DNA of 64,000 nucleotides from an uncultured Paracoccaceae bacterium (GCA_947499725.1 CANMPK010000006.1:40590-104589); one strand, 5' to 3'. Counted from the stretch's first letter, positions 30,048-39,925 are shown. Numbers and translations are program-made. The notes: generated from the sequence alone by a model not told the origin.

Positions 30048-31214
30048 ATGAAAATCGCCGTCGCTGGCTTAGGCTATGTTGGCATGTCAAATGCCGTTCT
30101 GTTGGCGCAAAACCACACTGTGGTGGCCATCGATCTCTCGCAAGAGCGGGTGGATATGGTCAATGCCCGCCAGTCTCCGATTGAAGACACGGAAATCGAA
30201 GACTTCCTTGCCAATCGCACGCTTGATCTGACAGCCACAACCGATGCAGAAAACGCCTATACCGATGCGGATTTTGTCATCGTGGCCACGCCAACGAATT
30301 ACGACCCAAAGTTCAACTACTTTGATACCTCCAGCGTTGAAGCGGTGATTGCGCAGGTGGTGGCGCTCAACAAAACGGCTACCGTTGTGGTGAAATCCAC
30401 CATTCCGGTGGGCTTTGTCAGCGACATCCGCGCGCGGTTAGAAACCGATCAGGTGATCTTCTCGCCAGAATTCCTACGCGAAGGCCAAGCTTTGTATGAC
30501 AACCTGCACCCATCGCGCATTATCGTGGGCGAGCGGTCTGACCGCGCGGAAACCTTCGCAAACCTTCTGCTGGAAGGGGCGATCACCAAAGACGTGCCGG
30601 TGCAGTTCACCGACCAAGACGAGGCAGAGGCGATCAAGCTTTTCGCCAACACCTATCTGGCGATGCGCGTGGCTTTCTTTAACGAACTTGATAGCTACGC
30701 CATGGCCGGCGGTATGGACAGTCGCCAGATCATCGAAGGGGTCAGCCTCGATCCGCGCATTGGCAGCCATTACAACAATCCCTCCTTTGGCTATGGCGGT
30801 TACTGCCTGCCAAAAGACACCAAGCAGCTCTTGGCCAACTACAGCCACGTTCCGCAAAACTTGATCCGTGCCATTGTGGATGCCAACCGCACCCGCAAAG
30901 ACTTTCTGTCAGATCAAATCCTGATGAAGGGCGCCAAGGTTGTGGGGATCTACCGGTTGGTGATGAAGGCGGGGTCTGACAACTTCCGCCAAAGTTCGAT
31001 CCAAGGCATCATGAAACGCTTGAAAGCCAAGGGTCTTGAGGTGATCGTGTATGAGCCGGTGCTAGAAGAAGAGCACTTCTTCCATTCGCGCGTGATCAAC
31101 GATCTGGAGGCCTTTAAAGAAGAGGCCGATCTGATCGTAGCCAACCGCCAATCCGAAGACCTAGAAGACGTGGCAGATAAATTATTCACCCGCGATCTCT
31201 TTGGCGCAGACTAA
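30048..31214 (+). CDS. ugd: UDP-glucose 6-dehydrogenase-type nucleotide sugar dehydrogenase
   Basis: [63 protein letters not shown]. Confidence 0.92.
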   Translation: MKIAVAGLGYVGMSNAVLLAQNHTVVAIDLSQERVDMVNARQSPIEDTEIEDFLANRTLDLTATTDAENAYTDADFVIVATPTNYDPKFNYFDTSSVEAVIAQVVALNKTATVVVKSTIPVGFVSDIRARLETDQVIFSPEFLREGQALYDNLHPSRIIVGERSDRAETFANLLLEGAITKDVPVQFTDQDEAEAIKLFANTYLAMRVAFFNELDSYAMAGGMDSRQIIEGVSLDPRIGSHYNNPSFGYGGYCLPKDTKQLLANYSHVPQNLIRAIVDANRTRKDFLSDQILMKGAKVVGIYRLVMKAGSDNFRQSSIQGIMKRLKAKGLEVIVYEPVLEEEHFFHSRVINDLEAFKEEADLIVANRQSEDLEDVADKLFTRDLFGAD

Positions 31215-31224
31215 GGAAGACCCT

Positions 31225-32250
31225 ATGCAAACCGTTCTTGTCACTGGCTCTGCTGGTTTTATCGGCTATCACCTGTGCAAACTCCTGCTGGCGGATGGTT
31301 TTCGCGTGATCGGTCTGGATGCGCTCAGCGATTACTATGATGTGTCCCTGAAAGAAGCACGCCACGATCAGCTCCAAAACGATGCTTTCGTGCCGGTCAT
31401 TGGCAAGGTCGAAACACCCGGCCTGATGATGGACCTGTTTGAAAACCACAAGCCTGACTATGTGGTGCATTTGGCCGCGCAAGCTGGCGTGCGCTATTCC
31501 ATCGAGAACCCGCGCTCTTATCTGGAAAGCAATATCATCGGCACCTTCGAAATCCTCGAAGCAGCCCGCGCACATCCGCCGAAACATATGCTGCTTGCGT
31601 CGACCTCTTCGGCCTTCGGCGCCAACACCCAGATGCCTTACCAAGAAACGCAACGCGCCGATCACCAGATGTCGTTTTATGCGGCCACCAAAAAGTCGAC
31701 CGAGAACATGTCGCATTCCTACGCGCATCTCTTTGATCTGCCGGTCACCATGTTCCGTTTCTTCACGGTTTATGGCCCATGGGGCCGCCCAGATATGGCG
31801 CTGTTCAAATTCACCAAGGCGATTTTGGAAGGCAATCCAATCGACGTCTACAACCACGGCGACATGAAGCGCGACTTCACCTATGTCGAAGACCTCGTGC
31901 ATGGCATTCGCCTGCTGATGGATGCGATCCCACAGCGCCCTGAAAACGGCGAAGTCCCTGAAGGCGACAGCCTGTCGCCCGTCGCGCCGCACCGCGTGGT
32001 TAACATTGGTAACAACGATGCCGTGCAACTGACCGACTTCATCGAGGCCATCGAAGACGCCACAGGCCTAAAGGTCGAGCGTAACTTGATGCCAATGCAG
32101 GCAGGCGATGTGCCAGCCACTTGGGCAGATGCTGAGCTTCTGAAAACGCTGACAGGCTATCAGCCGAAAACCGAAGTACGCGAAGGGGTGGCCAAGTTCG
32201 TGCAGTGGTATCGCGACTTCTACCGCCCCAACGAAGCGGGCAACACCTAA
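31225..32250 (+). CDS. NAD-dependent epimerase, probable UDP-glucuronate 4-epimerase
   Basis: VTGSAGFIGYHLCKLLLADGFRVIGLDALSDYYDVSLKEARHDQL; SYAHLFDLPVTMFRFFTVYGPWGRPDMALFKF; ATG at 31225. Confidence 0.9.
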   Translation: MQTVLVTGSAGFIGYHLCKLLLADGFRVIGLDALSDYYDVSLKEARHDQLQNDAFVPVIGKVETPGLMMDLFENHKPDYVVHLAAQAGVRYSIENPRSYLESNIIGTFEILEAARAHPPKHMLLASTSSAFGANTQMPYQETQRADHQMSFYAATKKSTENMSHSYAHLFDLPVTMFRFFTVYGPWGRPDMALFKFTKAILEGNPIDVYNHGDMKRDFTYVEDLVHGIRLLMDAIPQRPENGEVPEGDSLSPVAPHRVVNIGNNDAVQLTDFIEAIEDATGLKVERNLMPMQAGDVPATWADAELLKTLTGYQPKTEVREGVAKFVQWYRDFYRPNEAGNT

Positions 32251-32263
32251 GGGTCCACATAAC

Positions 32264-32294
32264 AAAAGCCCCACGCCAAGGCGCGGGGCTTTTT
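32264..32294 (+). terminator. Rho-independent terminator of the nucleotide-sugar operon
   Basis: AAAAGCCCC / GGGGCTTTTT. Confidence 0.88.
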
Positions 32295-32320
32295 CTTTAC
32301 CCATGTCACTCAGTATATGT

Positions 32321-32354
32321 GAAGTGGCGCCCCTTAAGGGAGAGGCGCCACTTC
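32321..32354. repeat. Perfect 11-bp inverted repeat (stem-loop) between convergent operons
   Basis: GAAGTGGCGCC-ccttaagggaga-GGCGCCACTTC; no T-tract on either side. Confidence 0.75.
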
Positions 32355-32379
32355 GCGACCCGAAGGGAGCTCGGGCAAA

Positions 32380-33408
32380 TTAACCGATGCGCTGGTTTGT
32401 TGCGCTGTCAAAGAAATGCACCAGCTCTGGCTTTGCTGTGAAATACAGCGTGCCGCCTTTTGCGACGCTTGGTGCTTTGTCCAGCTTGGCAATGAACTCT
32501 GTGCCCGCATCATTCACCATGTGCGCCAATGCGTATTCACCAAGGTTCTCAACCAGATCCAGCTTTGCAGACATCAGGGCATCACCCTCGCCACATTCTT
32601 CCAGATGCTCTGGGCGAATGCCGACGATCGCGTCGCCTTTGTCCGCACCAGGGGAGCGGCCCGCAACGAAGTCAGCATTGCCAAAGAAGTTCATCTTTGG
32701 GCTACCAATGAACTGCGCCACGAATGCGTTTTGTGGGCGTTCATACAGTTCAATCGGGCTACCAACCTGCTCAACACGGCCATCGCGCAGAACAACAATC
32801 TTGTCCGCCAGCGTCATCGCCTCGACTTGGTCGTGTGTCACGTAGATCATGGTTGTGCCCAGACGCTCGTGCAGACGTGCGATTTCCAGACGTGTCTGAA
32901 CGCGCAGCGCGGCGTCAAGGTTGGACAGCGGCTCGTCGAACAGGAAGACCTGTGGTTCACGAACAATCGCACGGCCAATAGCCACACGCTGACGCTGACC
33001 ACCAGACAACGCACGTGGGGAGCGCTCTAGGTAATCTGTCAGGTGCAGAACTTCAGCCGCCTGACGAACACGACGATCAATTTCGTCTTCTGGTGTCTTC
33101 GCTTGGATCAGGCCAAACGCCATGTTCTTGTAAACAGTCATGTGCGGGTACAGAGCGTAAGTCTGGAACACCATCGCAACGCCGCGCTTAGATGGCGCGA
33201 CTTCGTTCATGACGCTGCCGCCGATAGAAATGTCACCGCCGGAAATGTCTTCCAGACCTGCGATCATGCGCAGCAGGGTGGATTTACCACAGCCTGACGG
33301 GCCAACAAAAACGACGAATTCACCGTCTTCGATGTCCAGGTCAATGCCATGCATAACCTGCACATTGCCGTAGGATTTTACGACGTTTTCAATTTTCAAA
33401 TTTGCCAT
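32380..33408 (-). CDS. Polyol/sugar ABC transporter ATP-binding protein (UgpC/SmoK/MtlK-ATPase-like)
   Basis: GPSGCGKSTLLRMIAGLEDISGGDISIGG; LSGGQRQRVAIGRAIVREPQVFLFDEPLSNLDAALR; C-terminal TOBE-like region. Confidence 0.93.
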   Translation of the reverse strand: MANLKIENVVKSYGNVQVMHGIDLDIEDGEFVVFVGPSGCGKSTLLRMIAGLEDISGGDISIGGSVMNEVAPSKRGVAMVFQTYALYPHMTVYKNMAFGLIQAKTPEDEIDRRVRQAAEVLHLTDYLERSPRALSGGQRQRVAIGRAIVREPQVFLFDEPLSNLDAALRVQTRLEIARLHERLGTTMIYVTHDQVEAMTLADKIVVLRDGRVEQVGSPIELYERPQNAFVAQFIGSPKMNFFGNADFVAGRSPGADKGDAIVGIRPEHLEECGEGDALMSAKLDLVENLGEYALAHMVNDAGTEFIAKLDKAPSVAKGGTLYFTAKPELVHFFDSATNQRIG

Positions 33409-34805
33409 TGTTGTTCCATCTCCTTGATGGCCCCGACCAAAGCCGGAGCAAAGTGTTCAAAGCGGTCTGGTAGGTCTGTCCAAAGCTGCTTGTTTGTCGC
33501 GAAACTGCTTTCTGCCCCTGGCGCGAGCAAAGGCAGAAGGTCGTCCCAGAATGGGTCGACATAGGTGTGCTGTAGCTGGCCGTCGCGCGCACGGCGGGCG
33601 TAAATCACCCAGCTTGCGATGCAGTTCAGCGTGTGCTCGGGATTGATCCCCTGCTCGAGGCAGGATTCAAGCGTCGGGCGAATGTAGATTGGCATTTTAG
33701 ACCAACCATCCATGCAGATACGCTCCAGCGCATCTGCAATGCTCGGGTTCGCAAAGCGATTGGCGATTTCTTCCATGTAAGCTTTGCGATCAAACGGCAG
33801 CTCTAGTTGCAAACCAGGCAGCACGTTCTCTGTTTCAAAGGCATTGAAATACGGGCGGATGTTGTCATCCATCATGGCTTGGTCAAAGGTCTTATGACCC
33901 GCCAATGCTCCGTAATAACAAAGCGCCGTGTGGCCACCGTTCAGAATGCGAATTTTCGCTTCCTCATATGGGTCCACATCATCCACGATCTGCACACCGC
34001 TTTGGGCCAGATCAGGCATCGGGCCAGCAAATTTGTCTTGCAGCACCCACTGTTTGAAGCTCTCGCCATGTACCGGCGCTGCACTGTTGTCTGGCCAGTT
34101 TGCGGAAACCTCTGCAAACAGGGATTCAGAGGCGCGCGGCGTGATGCGATCCACCATAGAGTTCGGGAAAGACACGTTGTCCTTAGCCCAAGCCAGCAAG
34201 TCGGTCAGGCCCATCGCCTTAAGATAGGCCAGCACGTTTTCTTCCAGCATATGGCCGTTGCCGCGAATGTTGTCACAGCAGCCAATCGTGATCGGCGCGC
34301 CACCTGCTGCCAGACGCTTGGCCAAACCACGCGCCAGATAGCCGTACACAGATACCGGATCACCACCTGCGATCTCTGCGGCAATCACCGGATCATCGGT
34401 GTTCAAACTGCCACGATCCGTCAGGGAATAGCCGCTTTCGGTCACGGTGATTGTCACCAAATGCACGTTGTCTTGCGCCAGCAAACCCTCGGCTGCATCG
34501 GCATCTTGGCTCCAGTCGCTGAACGCCACATGCGAACGCACCAAACGGAAGCCAACCTCTCCTTCAGGAGACATCGTCTTAAGCACATAACCCGCATCCT
34601 TCGCAGCGCGCGCAAAGCTCTCGCTTTCTGCACCGCGCAGGTTCACTGCGGCGATGCCCCAGTTCAGATCGCCCGAGGTCTGCATGTAGTCATCGATATA
34701 GACAGCTTGGTGGGCACGGTGAAACGCGCCAAAGCCAAGATGCACGATGCCGACGTTGCAGTCTGCTTGAGCATAGGTTGTTTGATATAGGTTGGGCTTA
34801 TTCAT
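33396..34805 (-). CDS. Mannitol dehydrogenase family protein (polyol long-chain dehydrogenase)
   Basis: GIVHLGFGAFHRAHQAVYIDDYMQTSGDLNWGIAAVNLR; PITIGCCDNIRGNGHMLEENVLAYL; LNGGHTALCYYGALAGHKTFDQAM. Confidence 0.94.
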   Translation of the reverse strand: MNKPNLYQTTYAQADCNVGIVHLGFGAFHRAHQAVYIDDYMQTSGDLNWGIAAVNLRGAESESFARAAKDAGYVLKTMSPEGEVGFRLVRSHVAFSDWSQDADAAEGLLAQDNVHLVTITVTESGYSLTDRGSLNTDDPVIAAEIAGGDPVSVYGYLARGLAKRLAAGGAPITIGCCDNIRGNGHMLEENVLAYLKAMGLTDLLAWAKDNVSFPNSMVDRITPRASESLFAEVSANWPDNSAAPVHGESFKQWVLQDKFAGPMPDLAQSGVQIVDDVDPYEEAKIRILNGGHTALCYYGALAGHKTFDQAMMDDNIRPYFNAFETENVLPGLQLELPFDRKAYMEEIANRFANPSIADALERICMDGWSKMPIYIRPTLESCLEQGINPEHTLNCIASWVIYARRARDGQLQHTYVDPFWDDLLPLLAPGAESSFATNKQLWTDLPDRFEHFAPALVGAIKEMEQQWQI

Positions 34806-35695
34806 GCCTCTGTGCTTTCTTTATTCACCAGGTTGCGCTGGGCCTGTGCGCGATATTCGGACGGCGTCATGCCTTTCATCTTCAGGAACTGACGATTGAA
34901 GTTGGCAAGGTTCTGGAACCCGACCTCGTAGCAAATCGAAGAGATCTGCTCGTCACTTGCGTAAAGCATCGAGCAGGCCTGACCGATGCGAACACGGTTC
35001 ACAAACTCAATAAAACGATTGCCGGTGGCCTTCTGGAAGTTACGGGTAAAGGCTGTTGGGCTCATCCCCGCCAATTCTGCTGCCGCTTCCACGCTGATTT
35101 CCTCAGCGAAGTTCTTGGTGATGTGGTCCACCACATCGCCAATTCGGGCGTGTTTGCTGCTGCCCTCGGTGTTGGCAATGCCAGTCACCGAAAGCGTCTT
35201 CTTTTCTGCATGTTCGTTGATGCGAACAAGGAAACGCAGGAACGCAACAATGCGTTCAGCGCCTTTGGTATCGCGGATCGCTTCCATATGCCCTTTGGCA
35301 AAGGTTGGATTGAACCCGACAAATTCGATGCCCATCTGGGCCAGTTTGAACAGCTCTTGCATCTCACCAAATTCAGGGAATGCATTCAGCAGGTGTTCCA
35401 CGCTCTTGCCATCAAATTGCACGAGCATATCGCGCACCGGCACGTCCTTTGTGTAGGACTTATTGGTCACCCAGTTGTGCGGCAGGTTCGGGCCGGTCAG
35501 GAACAAAGCGCCTGCATCGAATTCACCGAAATAGTCGCCCACAAAGGCTTTGCCGCGTGTCTCAAGGATCAAATGCAGCTCATACTCTGGGTGGCTATGC
35601 CAACGGCACAGCTCACTCGGCCAGCCGTGCTCTAGATAGCGAATGCTGGAGGTGCTGCGATCAACGATCTCGTATTCTGGCATGATGATTGACAT
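34802..35695 (-). CDS. AraC family transcriptional regulator
   Basis: C-terminal HTH ELAGMSPTAFTRNFQKATGNRFIEFVNRVRIGQACSMLYASDEQISSICYEVGFQNLANFNRQFLKMKGMTPSEYR. Confidence 0.93.
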   Translation of the reverse strand: MSIIMPEYEIVDRSTSSIRYLEHGWPSELCRWHSHPEYELHLILETRGKAFVGDYFGEFDAGALFLTGPNLPHNWVTNKSYTKDVPVRDMLVQFDGKSVEHLLNAFPEFGEMQELFKLAQMGIEFVGFNPTFAKGHMEAIRDTKGAERIVAFLRFLVRINEHAEKKTLSVTGIANTEGSSKHARIGDVVDHITKNFAEEISVEAAAELAGMSPTAFTRNFQKATGNRFIEFVNRVRIGQACSMLYASDEQISSICYEVGFQNLANFNRQFLKMKGMTPSEYRAQAQRNLVNKESTEA

Positions 35696-35699
35696 AGCT

Positions 35700-36464
35700 T
35701 TACCTCAATACCGATCCGCCATCGACCGACAGGGTTTGTGCGGTGATGTACTCTGATTGATCGGACGCTAGGAAAACAGCCACACGTGCCACATCTGCCG
35801 GCGCGCCCATGTACCCCAAAGGCACGGCTTCACCGACTTCGATTTTCTTCTGCCCAATCGGCTTGCCTTCGAATTTGGCAAACAGGGCATCCACATCTTT
35901 CCACATCGGGGTGTCGATCACGCCCGGAGAAATCGCATTTACGCGCACCTTATGCGGTGCCAGCGCTAATGCGGCAGATTGGGTATAGCTAATCACAGCG
36001 GCCTTCGTGGCGCAGTAATGCGCAACAAGCGCCTCGCCACGATGCCCGGCTTGGGAGGCCAAGTTGATCAATGATCCAGGCTTGCCCGCTGCAACCAACG
36101 CCTGCGCACATCCCTGCATCACTGCATAGAAAGATCGAACATTCAGGCCAAACAGGCGGTCGTACTGATCTAGATCAGCCTCCAGCACAGAGCCCATGTC
36201 GAATATGGCGGCGTTGTTAAACAAAACGTCTGGTGTCTCTTCTGCGATCCAAGTCTGCATGTCCTGCAGCCCGTCCGCGGTTAGTAGATTAATAGAACGG
36301 TAAGTGCTGTCGCAGCTGCCTACAAAACTGTCGCCCAAATCCGTCGTCAGCACACGCGCGCCAAGGGCGGCGAAATGCTCGGCGGCGGCGGCGCCGATGC
36401 CACCATTGGCACCGGTCACCAGGCACGTTTTGCCCGCCAGATTTGTAGGAGCTGCGTCCAACAT
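35700..36464 (-). CDS. SDR family polyol (sorbitol-type) dehydrogenase
   Basis: MLDAAPTNLAGKTCLVTGANGGIGAAAAEHFAALGARVLTTDL; HYCATKAAVISYTQSAALALAPHKVRVNAISPG; start placed at 36464. Confidence 0.88.
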   Translation of the reverse strand: MLDAAPTNLAGKTCLVTGANGGIGAAAAEHFAALGARVLTTDLGDSFVGSCDSTYRSINLLTADGLQDMQTWIAEETPDVLFNNAAIFDMGSVLEADLDQYDRLFGLNVRSFYAVMQGCAQALVAAGKPGSLINLASQAGHRGEALVAHYCATKAAVISYTQSAALALAPHKVRVNAISPGVIDTPMWKDVDALFAKFEGKPIGQKKIEVGEAVPLGYMGAPADVARVAVFLASDQSEYITAQTLSVDGGSVLR

Positions 36465-37294
36465 TACTTCACCGCACCGAAGGTTAGACCTTGTACCAGC
36501 TGCTTTTGCGCCAGCCAGCCGAAGATCACGATAGGTGCACATGCCAGCGTGGAAACCGCAGACACTTTCGCCCAGAACAAGCCCTCAGGTGCTTGGAAGG
36601 AAGCAACGAAAGCGGTCAAAGTGCTCGCTTCTGTTGTTGTCAGAACGATAGACCAGAAGGCTTCGTTCCAGCACAGGATGATCGACAGCAATGCTGTGGA
36701 TGCGATCCCGCCCCAAGCCAGTGGCATAACCACCTGACGGATCTCGTTGAAGGTGGATGTACCGTCCATCCGGGAAGCTTCCAAAATCTCTTTCGGAATT
36801 TCGCGGAAGTAGTTGAACAGGATCAACATCACGATCGGCAGGTTCATCATCGCATAGATGATCACCAGAGCCAGTTTCGAGTCCAGCATCCCCAGTTTCT
36901 GGCTGATCAAGTAGATCGGCATCAGAACGCCCACAGCTGGCAACATCTTCGTGGACAGCATCCACATCAGAATGTCTTTGGTCCAGCGGCCTGTGTTAAA
37001 GGCCATAGAGTAAGCAGAAGGGATCGCAATCAGCAGCGCCAGTCCGGTGCCGCCAAAGGCTGTGATGATCGAGTTCAATGCGAACTTGCTGTAGTTGGTA
37101 CGCTCTTGGATCTCCGTGTAGTTCTCCAATGTTGGTTCAAAGAACAACAGCGGAGGGATCGCAATCGCCTGGTTTTCTGTTTTGAAGCTGGTCAAAACCA
37201 TCCAGAAGATTGGGAAGAAGAACAAGATCGCGGCAATCCAACCAAAGGCAACTGCAACACGGTTGATAAGGTTTTGGCGTTGTTTATCAGTCAT
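36464..37294 (-). CDS. Polyol ABC transporter permease (SmoG/MtlG, MalG-type)
   Basis: EILEASRMDGTSTFNEIRQVVMPLAWGGIASTALL permease loop. Confidence 0.9.
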   Translation of the reverse strand: MTDKQRQNLINRVAVAFGWIAAILFFFPIFWMVLTSFKTENQAIAIPPLLFFEPTLENYTEIQERTNYSKFALNSIITAFGGTGLALLIAIPSAYSMAFNTGRWTKDILMWMLSTKMLPAVGVLMPIYLISQKLGMLDSKLALVIIYAMMNLPIVMLILFNYFREIPKEILEASRMDGTSTFNEIRQVVMPLAWGGIASTALLSIILCWNEAFWSIVLTTTEASTLTAFVASFQAPEGLFWAKVSAVSTLACAPIVIFGWLAQKQLVQGLTFGAVK

Positions 37295-37299
37295 AGCGC

Positions 37300-38160
37300 T
37301 TACACCGTCAGAGTTTTGCCAACAGCGCGGATCAAGAAGATCGCAACGATGTTCGCGAGGATGATTGCAAAGACACCACCGGCAGAAGCCACGCCTACGT
37401 CAAACGCTTGCTGCGATTGGATGTAGATCAGGTAGGTCAAGTTTGTGGATTGAACGCCAGGACCACCGCTTGTTGTCACAAAGATCTCTGCGAAAATCGC
37501 CAGGTGGAAAATCATCTGGATCAAGATCACAATAGAAATCGGACGCGCCAAGTGTGGCAGTGTGAGGTTGCGGAACTGAGACCAGAAGCCAGCGCCATCA
37601 AGCATGGCTGCTTCTTTCTGTTCTTGGTCTTGGCTCTGCAAAGACGTCATGAAGATCAAGATTGCAAAAGGTGTCCACTGCCAGCTGACCATGATGATCA
37701 CCGAGAACAGCGGCATATCTTGCAGCCATTCGATTGGTGTCACGCCAATTGCATTGGCAAAGGCAGCGAAAAGGCCGTTGTTCGGATCCATCAGCATGTT
37801 CTTCCAAACCAACGCAGATACGGTTGGCATGATAAAGAATGGAGAGATCAGCATAACACGGGCAATGCCGCGGCCTCTGAAAGGACGATCAATCAAGATC
37901 GATACGGTTAGACCAAGTACAACTGTAATGATCAGAACAGATCCAACCAGAATTAGAGTGTTTACCAAGGCCGGGCCAAAGGCCGGGTCTGTAGCAAAGA
38001 AGCTATAGTTGTCCCAACCGACAAAACCTGTGCGCTCAGGGTAGAGCAGGTTGTAACGGATGGTGGAGAAGTAAATGGTCAGGCTCAGCGGAACAATCAT
38101 CCAAATAAACAATAGAATAATTGAAGGTGCCTGAAGCCATCGGGCAAGCGTCGGGTTCAT
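37300..38160 (-). CDS. Polyol ABC transporter permease (SmoF/MtlF, MalF-type)
   Basis: QEQKEAAMLDGAGFWSQFRNLTLPHLARPISIVI permease loop; MIVPLSLTIYFSTIRYNL. Confidence 0.9.
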   Translation of the reverse strand: MNPTLARWLQAPSIILLFIWMIVPLSLTIYFSTIRYNLLYPERTGFVGWDNYSFFATDPAFGPALVNTLILVGSVLIITVVLGLTVSILIDRPFRGRGIARVMLISPFFIMPTVSALVWKNMLMDPNNGLFAAFANAIGVTPIEWLQDMPLFSVIIMVSWQWTPFAILIFMTSLQSQDQEQKEAAMLDGAGFWSQFRNLTLPHLARPISIVILIQMIFHLAIFAEIFVTTSGGPGVQSTNLTYLIYIQSQQAFDVGVASAGGVFAIILANIVAIFLIRAVGKTLTV

Positions 38161-38193
38161 CGCCGGTTCCTGATTTTAGAGTGGGGTAAAGGT

Positions 38194-38224
38194 CTCTGGG
38201 GCAGCGGCAATGGCCGCCCCAGAG
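38194..38224 (-). other. Intercistronic stem-loop between substrate-binding and permease genes
   Basis: CTCTGGGGC (38194-38202) / GCCCCAGAG (38216-38224), perfect 9-bp arms. Confidence 0.75.
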
Positions 38225-38270
38225 TATGAAAGAAAATCTTAGATCTTAGTTAGATCTTAGAATTTTCGAC

Positions 38271-39557
38271 TTAGTAGTAGCCCGCTTTCTTCATCTCGCG
38301 GTCAGCAGCTGTTTGAGCATTCTCAAGAGCTTCTTCTACAGAGATGTCGCCAGCCAGAGCAGCAGTCATTTGCTGACCTACAGCTGTACCGATCGCCTGG
38401 AACTCAGGGATCGCAGCGAACTGAACACCTACGTAAGGAGATGGGTTCTGCGTAGAGTTGGATGGGTCCGCGGACATGATCGCCGCCAGTTCTGCGTCAG
38501 CAAAGCCTGCTGCAGCCTGGAAGTTCGCATTGTCGTATGTGGACTGACGTGTACCTGTCGGAACAGCGCCCCAACCATTGGTTTCAGCAACCAGCTCGAT
38601 GTACTCTTTAGATGTAGCCCATTCGATGAACTTCTGAGCGTCTTCAGCTTGGTTTGTACCCGCTGGGATCGCCAGAGACCACGCCCACAACCAGTTCGCG
38701 CCACGTGTTGTGATCGCTTGTGGTGCTTGTGCGTATGCCATGTTCTCGTTGGTCAAGAAGGATGCCGCGATAGTCGCGTCGATCCACATGCCACATTTGC
38801 CTTCGTTCATCAGCGCGAGGATCTCGTTGAAAGAGTTCGCGGAAGAACCTGGAGGGCCGTAGTTGTTCAGCAGGTCAACATAGAAGTTAACTGCGTGGTT
38901 CCAAGCTGGGCTATCCAGTGCTGGTGTCCAGTCTTCGTTAAACCACTGCGCGCCGAAAGAGTTTGCCATAGTGGACAGGAACGCCATGTTGTCGCCCCAG
39001 CCTGGCTTACCGCGCAGACAGATGCCGTATTGGCCAGCGTCTTTGTCGGTCATCGCTGCAGCTGCGTCAGCAATGTAACCCCAAGATGGGTTATCAGGCA
39101 TTTCCATGCCAGCCGCATCCATCAGGTCCTTACGGTACATGATCATTGAAGATTCACCGTAGAATGGAGCTGCATAGAGGTTGCCGTCATGGGACAGACC
39201 GCCGCGCATTGCTGGCAGAATGTCATCAACGTCATAGTCTGCACCGAATTCCAGTGCTTCCAACCAGCCGCGCTCACCCCAGATTGGAGCTTCGTACATA
39301 CCGATTGTCATGATGTCGAACTGACCACCTTTAGTGGTGATGTCAGTTGTGACGCGGGAACGCAGTGTACCCTCGTCCAGTGTAACCCAGTTTACAGTGA
39401 TACCTGGATTTGCTTCTTCAAAAGCTGGTGTAAGCTTCTGCATTTCGATCATGTGACCGTTGTTAACAGTCGCGATCGTCAATTCGCCTGCGGATGCTGC
39501 CAGCGCACCGGACAAGCCGAGCGCCACACCCATTGCGGTTGTGCAAAGTGCTTTCAT
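38271..39557 (-). CDS. Polyol/sugar ABC transporter substrate-binding protein (SmoE/MtlE-like)
   Basis: Signal peptide MKALCTTAMGVALGLSGALAASAG; ELTIATVNNGHMIEMQKLTPAFEEANPGITVNWVTLDEGTLRSRVTTDITTKGGQFDIMTIGMYEAPIW. Confidence 0.92.
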   Translation of the reverse strand: MKALCTTAMGVALGLSGALAASAGELTIATVNNGHMIEMQKLTPAFEEANPGITVNWVTLDEGTLRSRVTTDITTKGGQFDIMTIGMYEAPIWGERGWLEALEFGADYDVDDILPAMRGGLSHDGNLYAAPFYGESSMIMYRKDLMDAAGMEMPDNPSWGYIADAAAAMTDKDAGQYGICLRGKPGWGDNMAFLSTMANSFGAQWFNEDWTPALDSPAWNHAVNFYVDLLNNYGPPGSSANSFNEILALMNEGKCGMWIDATIAASFLTNENMAYAQAPQAITTRGANWLWAWSLAIPAGTNQAEDAQKFIEWATSKEYIELVAETNGWGAVPTGTRQSTYDNANFQAAAGFADAELAAIMSADPSNSTQNPSPYVGVQFAAIPEFQAIGTAVGQQMTAALAGDISVEEALENAQTAADREMKKAGYY

Positions 39558-39877
39558 ATTTTCCTCCCAGTTAGAGCATTAATCAAAATGCATTCCCTAT
39601 GATGGTCTCCCAACTCGACCTTAGGCCAATACCAAATTTGCAATCAATGGTACAAAACTGACGTAATTTGCGGGAATTCCCGAAAAATTTGTAAAAAAAG
39701 TACAGCGCGCAAGTGTCGCACCCCTAAAAAGTATAAGAACTTTAATGGGTAACAATCAGACACAGTGTTTACAGATTCGGTTATAAAATTTCTTCGATTT
39801 GTTTCGAATTCTTCAAATATCTACCTGATTTTCACGGATTTTCCGGTGCCTCGGAACCAATCAGTGCCCAAAATTTG

Positions 39878-39925
39878 CCTCAATTGATGCGAATCCCCTA
39901 ACTGAACCTCGGGGCACAATTGAGG
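39878..39925 (+). promoter_or_regulatory. Stem-loop overlapping the RBS of the downstream hypothetical gene
   Basis: CCTCAATTG (39878-39886) / CAATTGAGG (39917-39925), inner CCCC/GGGG; GAGG Shine-Dalgarno lies in the 3' arm, 7 nt before ATG 39933. Confidence 0.55.

Noticed and set aside
31186-32028. 280-aa ORF antisense to the epimerase
   Set aside because: Lies wholly over a clear epimerase gene; antisense artefact.
33807-34790. 327-aa ORF antisense to mannitol dehydrogenase
   Set aside because: The sense strand encodes a well-conserved dehydrogenase; antisense frame has no family resemblance.
38239-38260. Tandem TTAGATCTTAG repeat considered as a CRISPR-like or satellite array
   Set aside because: Only two 11-bp units with no spacers; a small local duplication.
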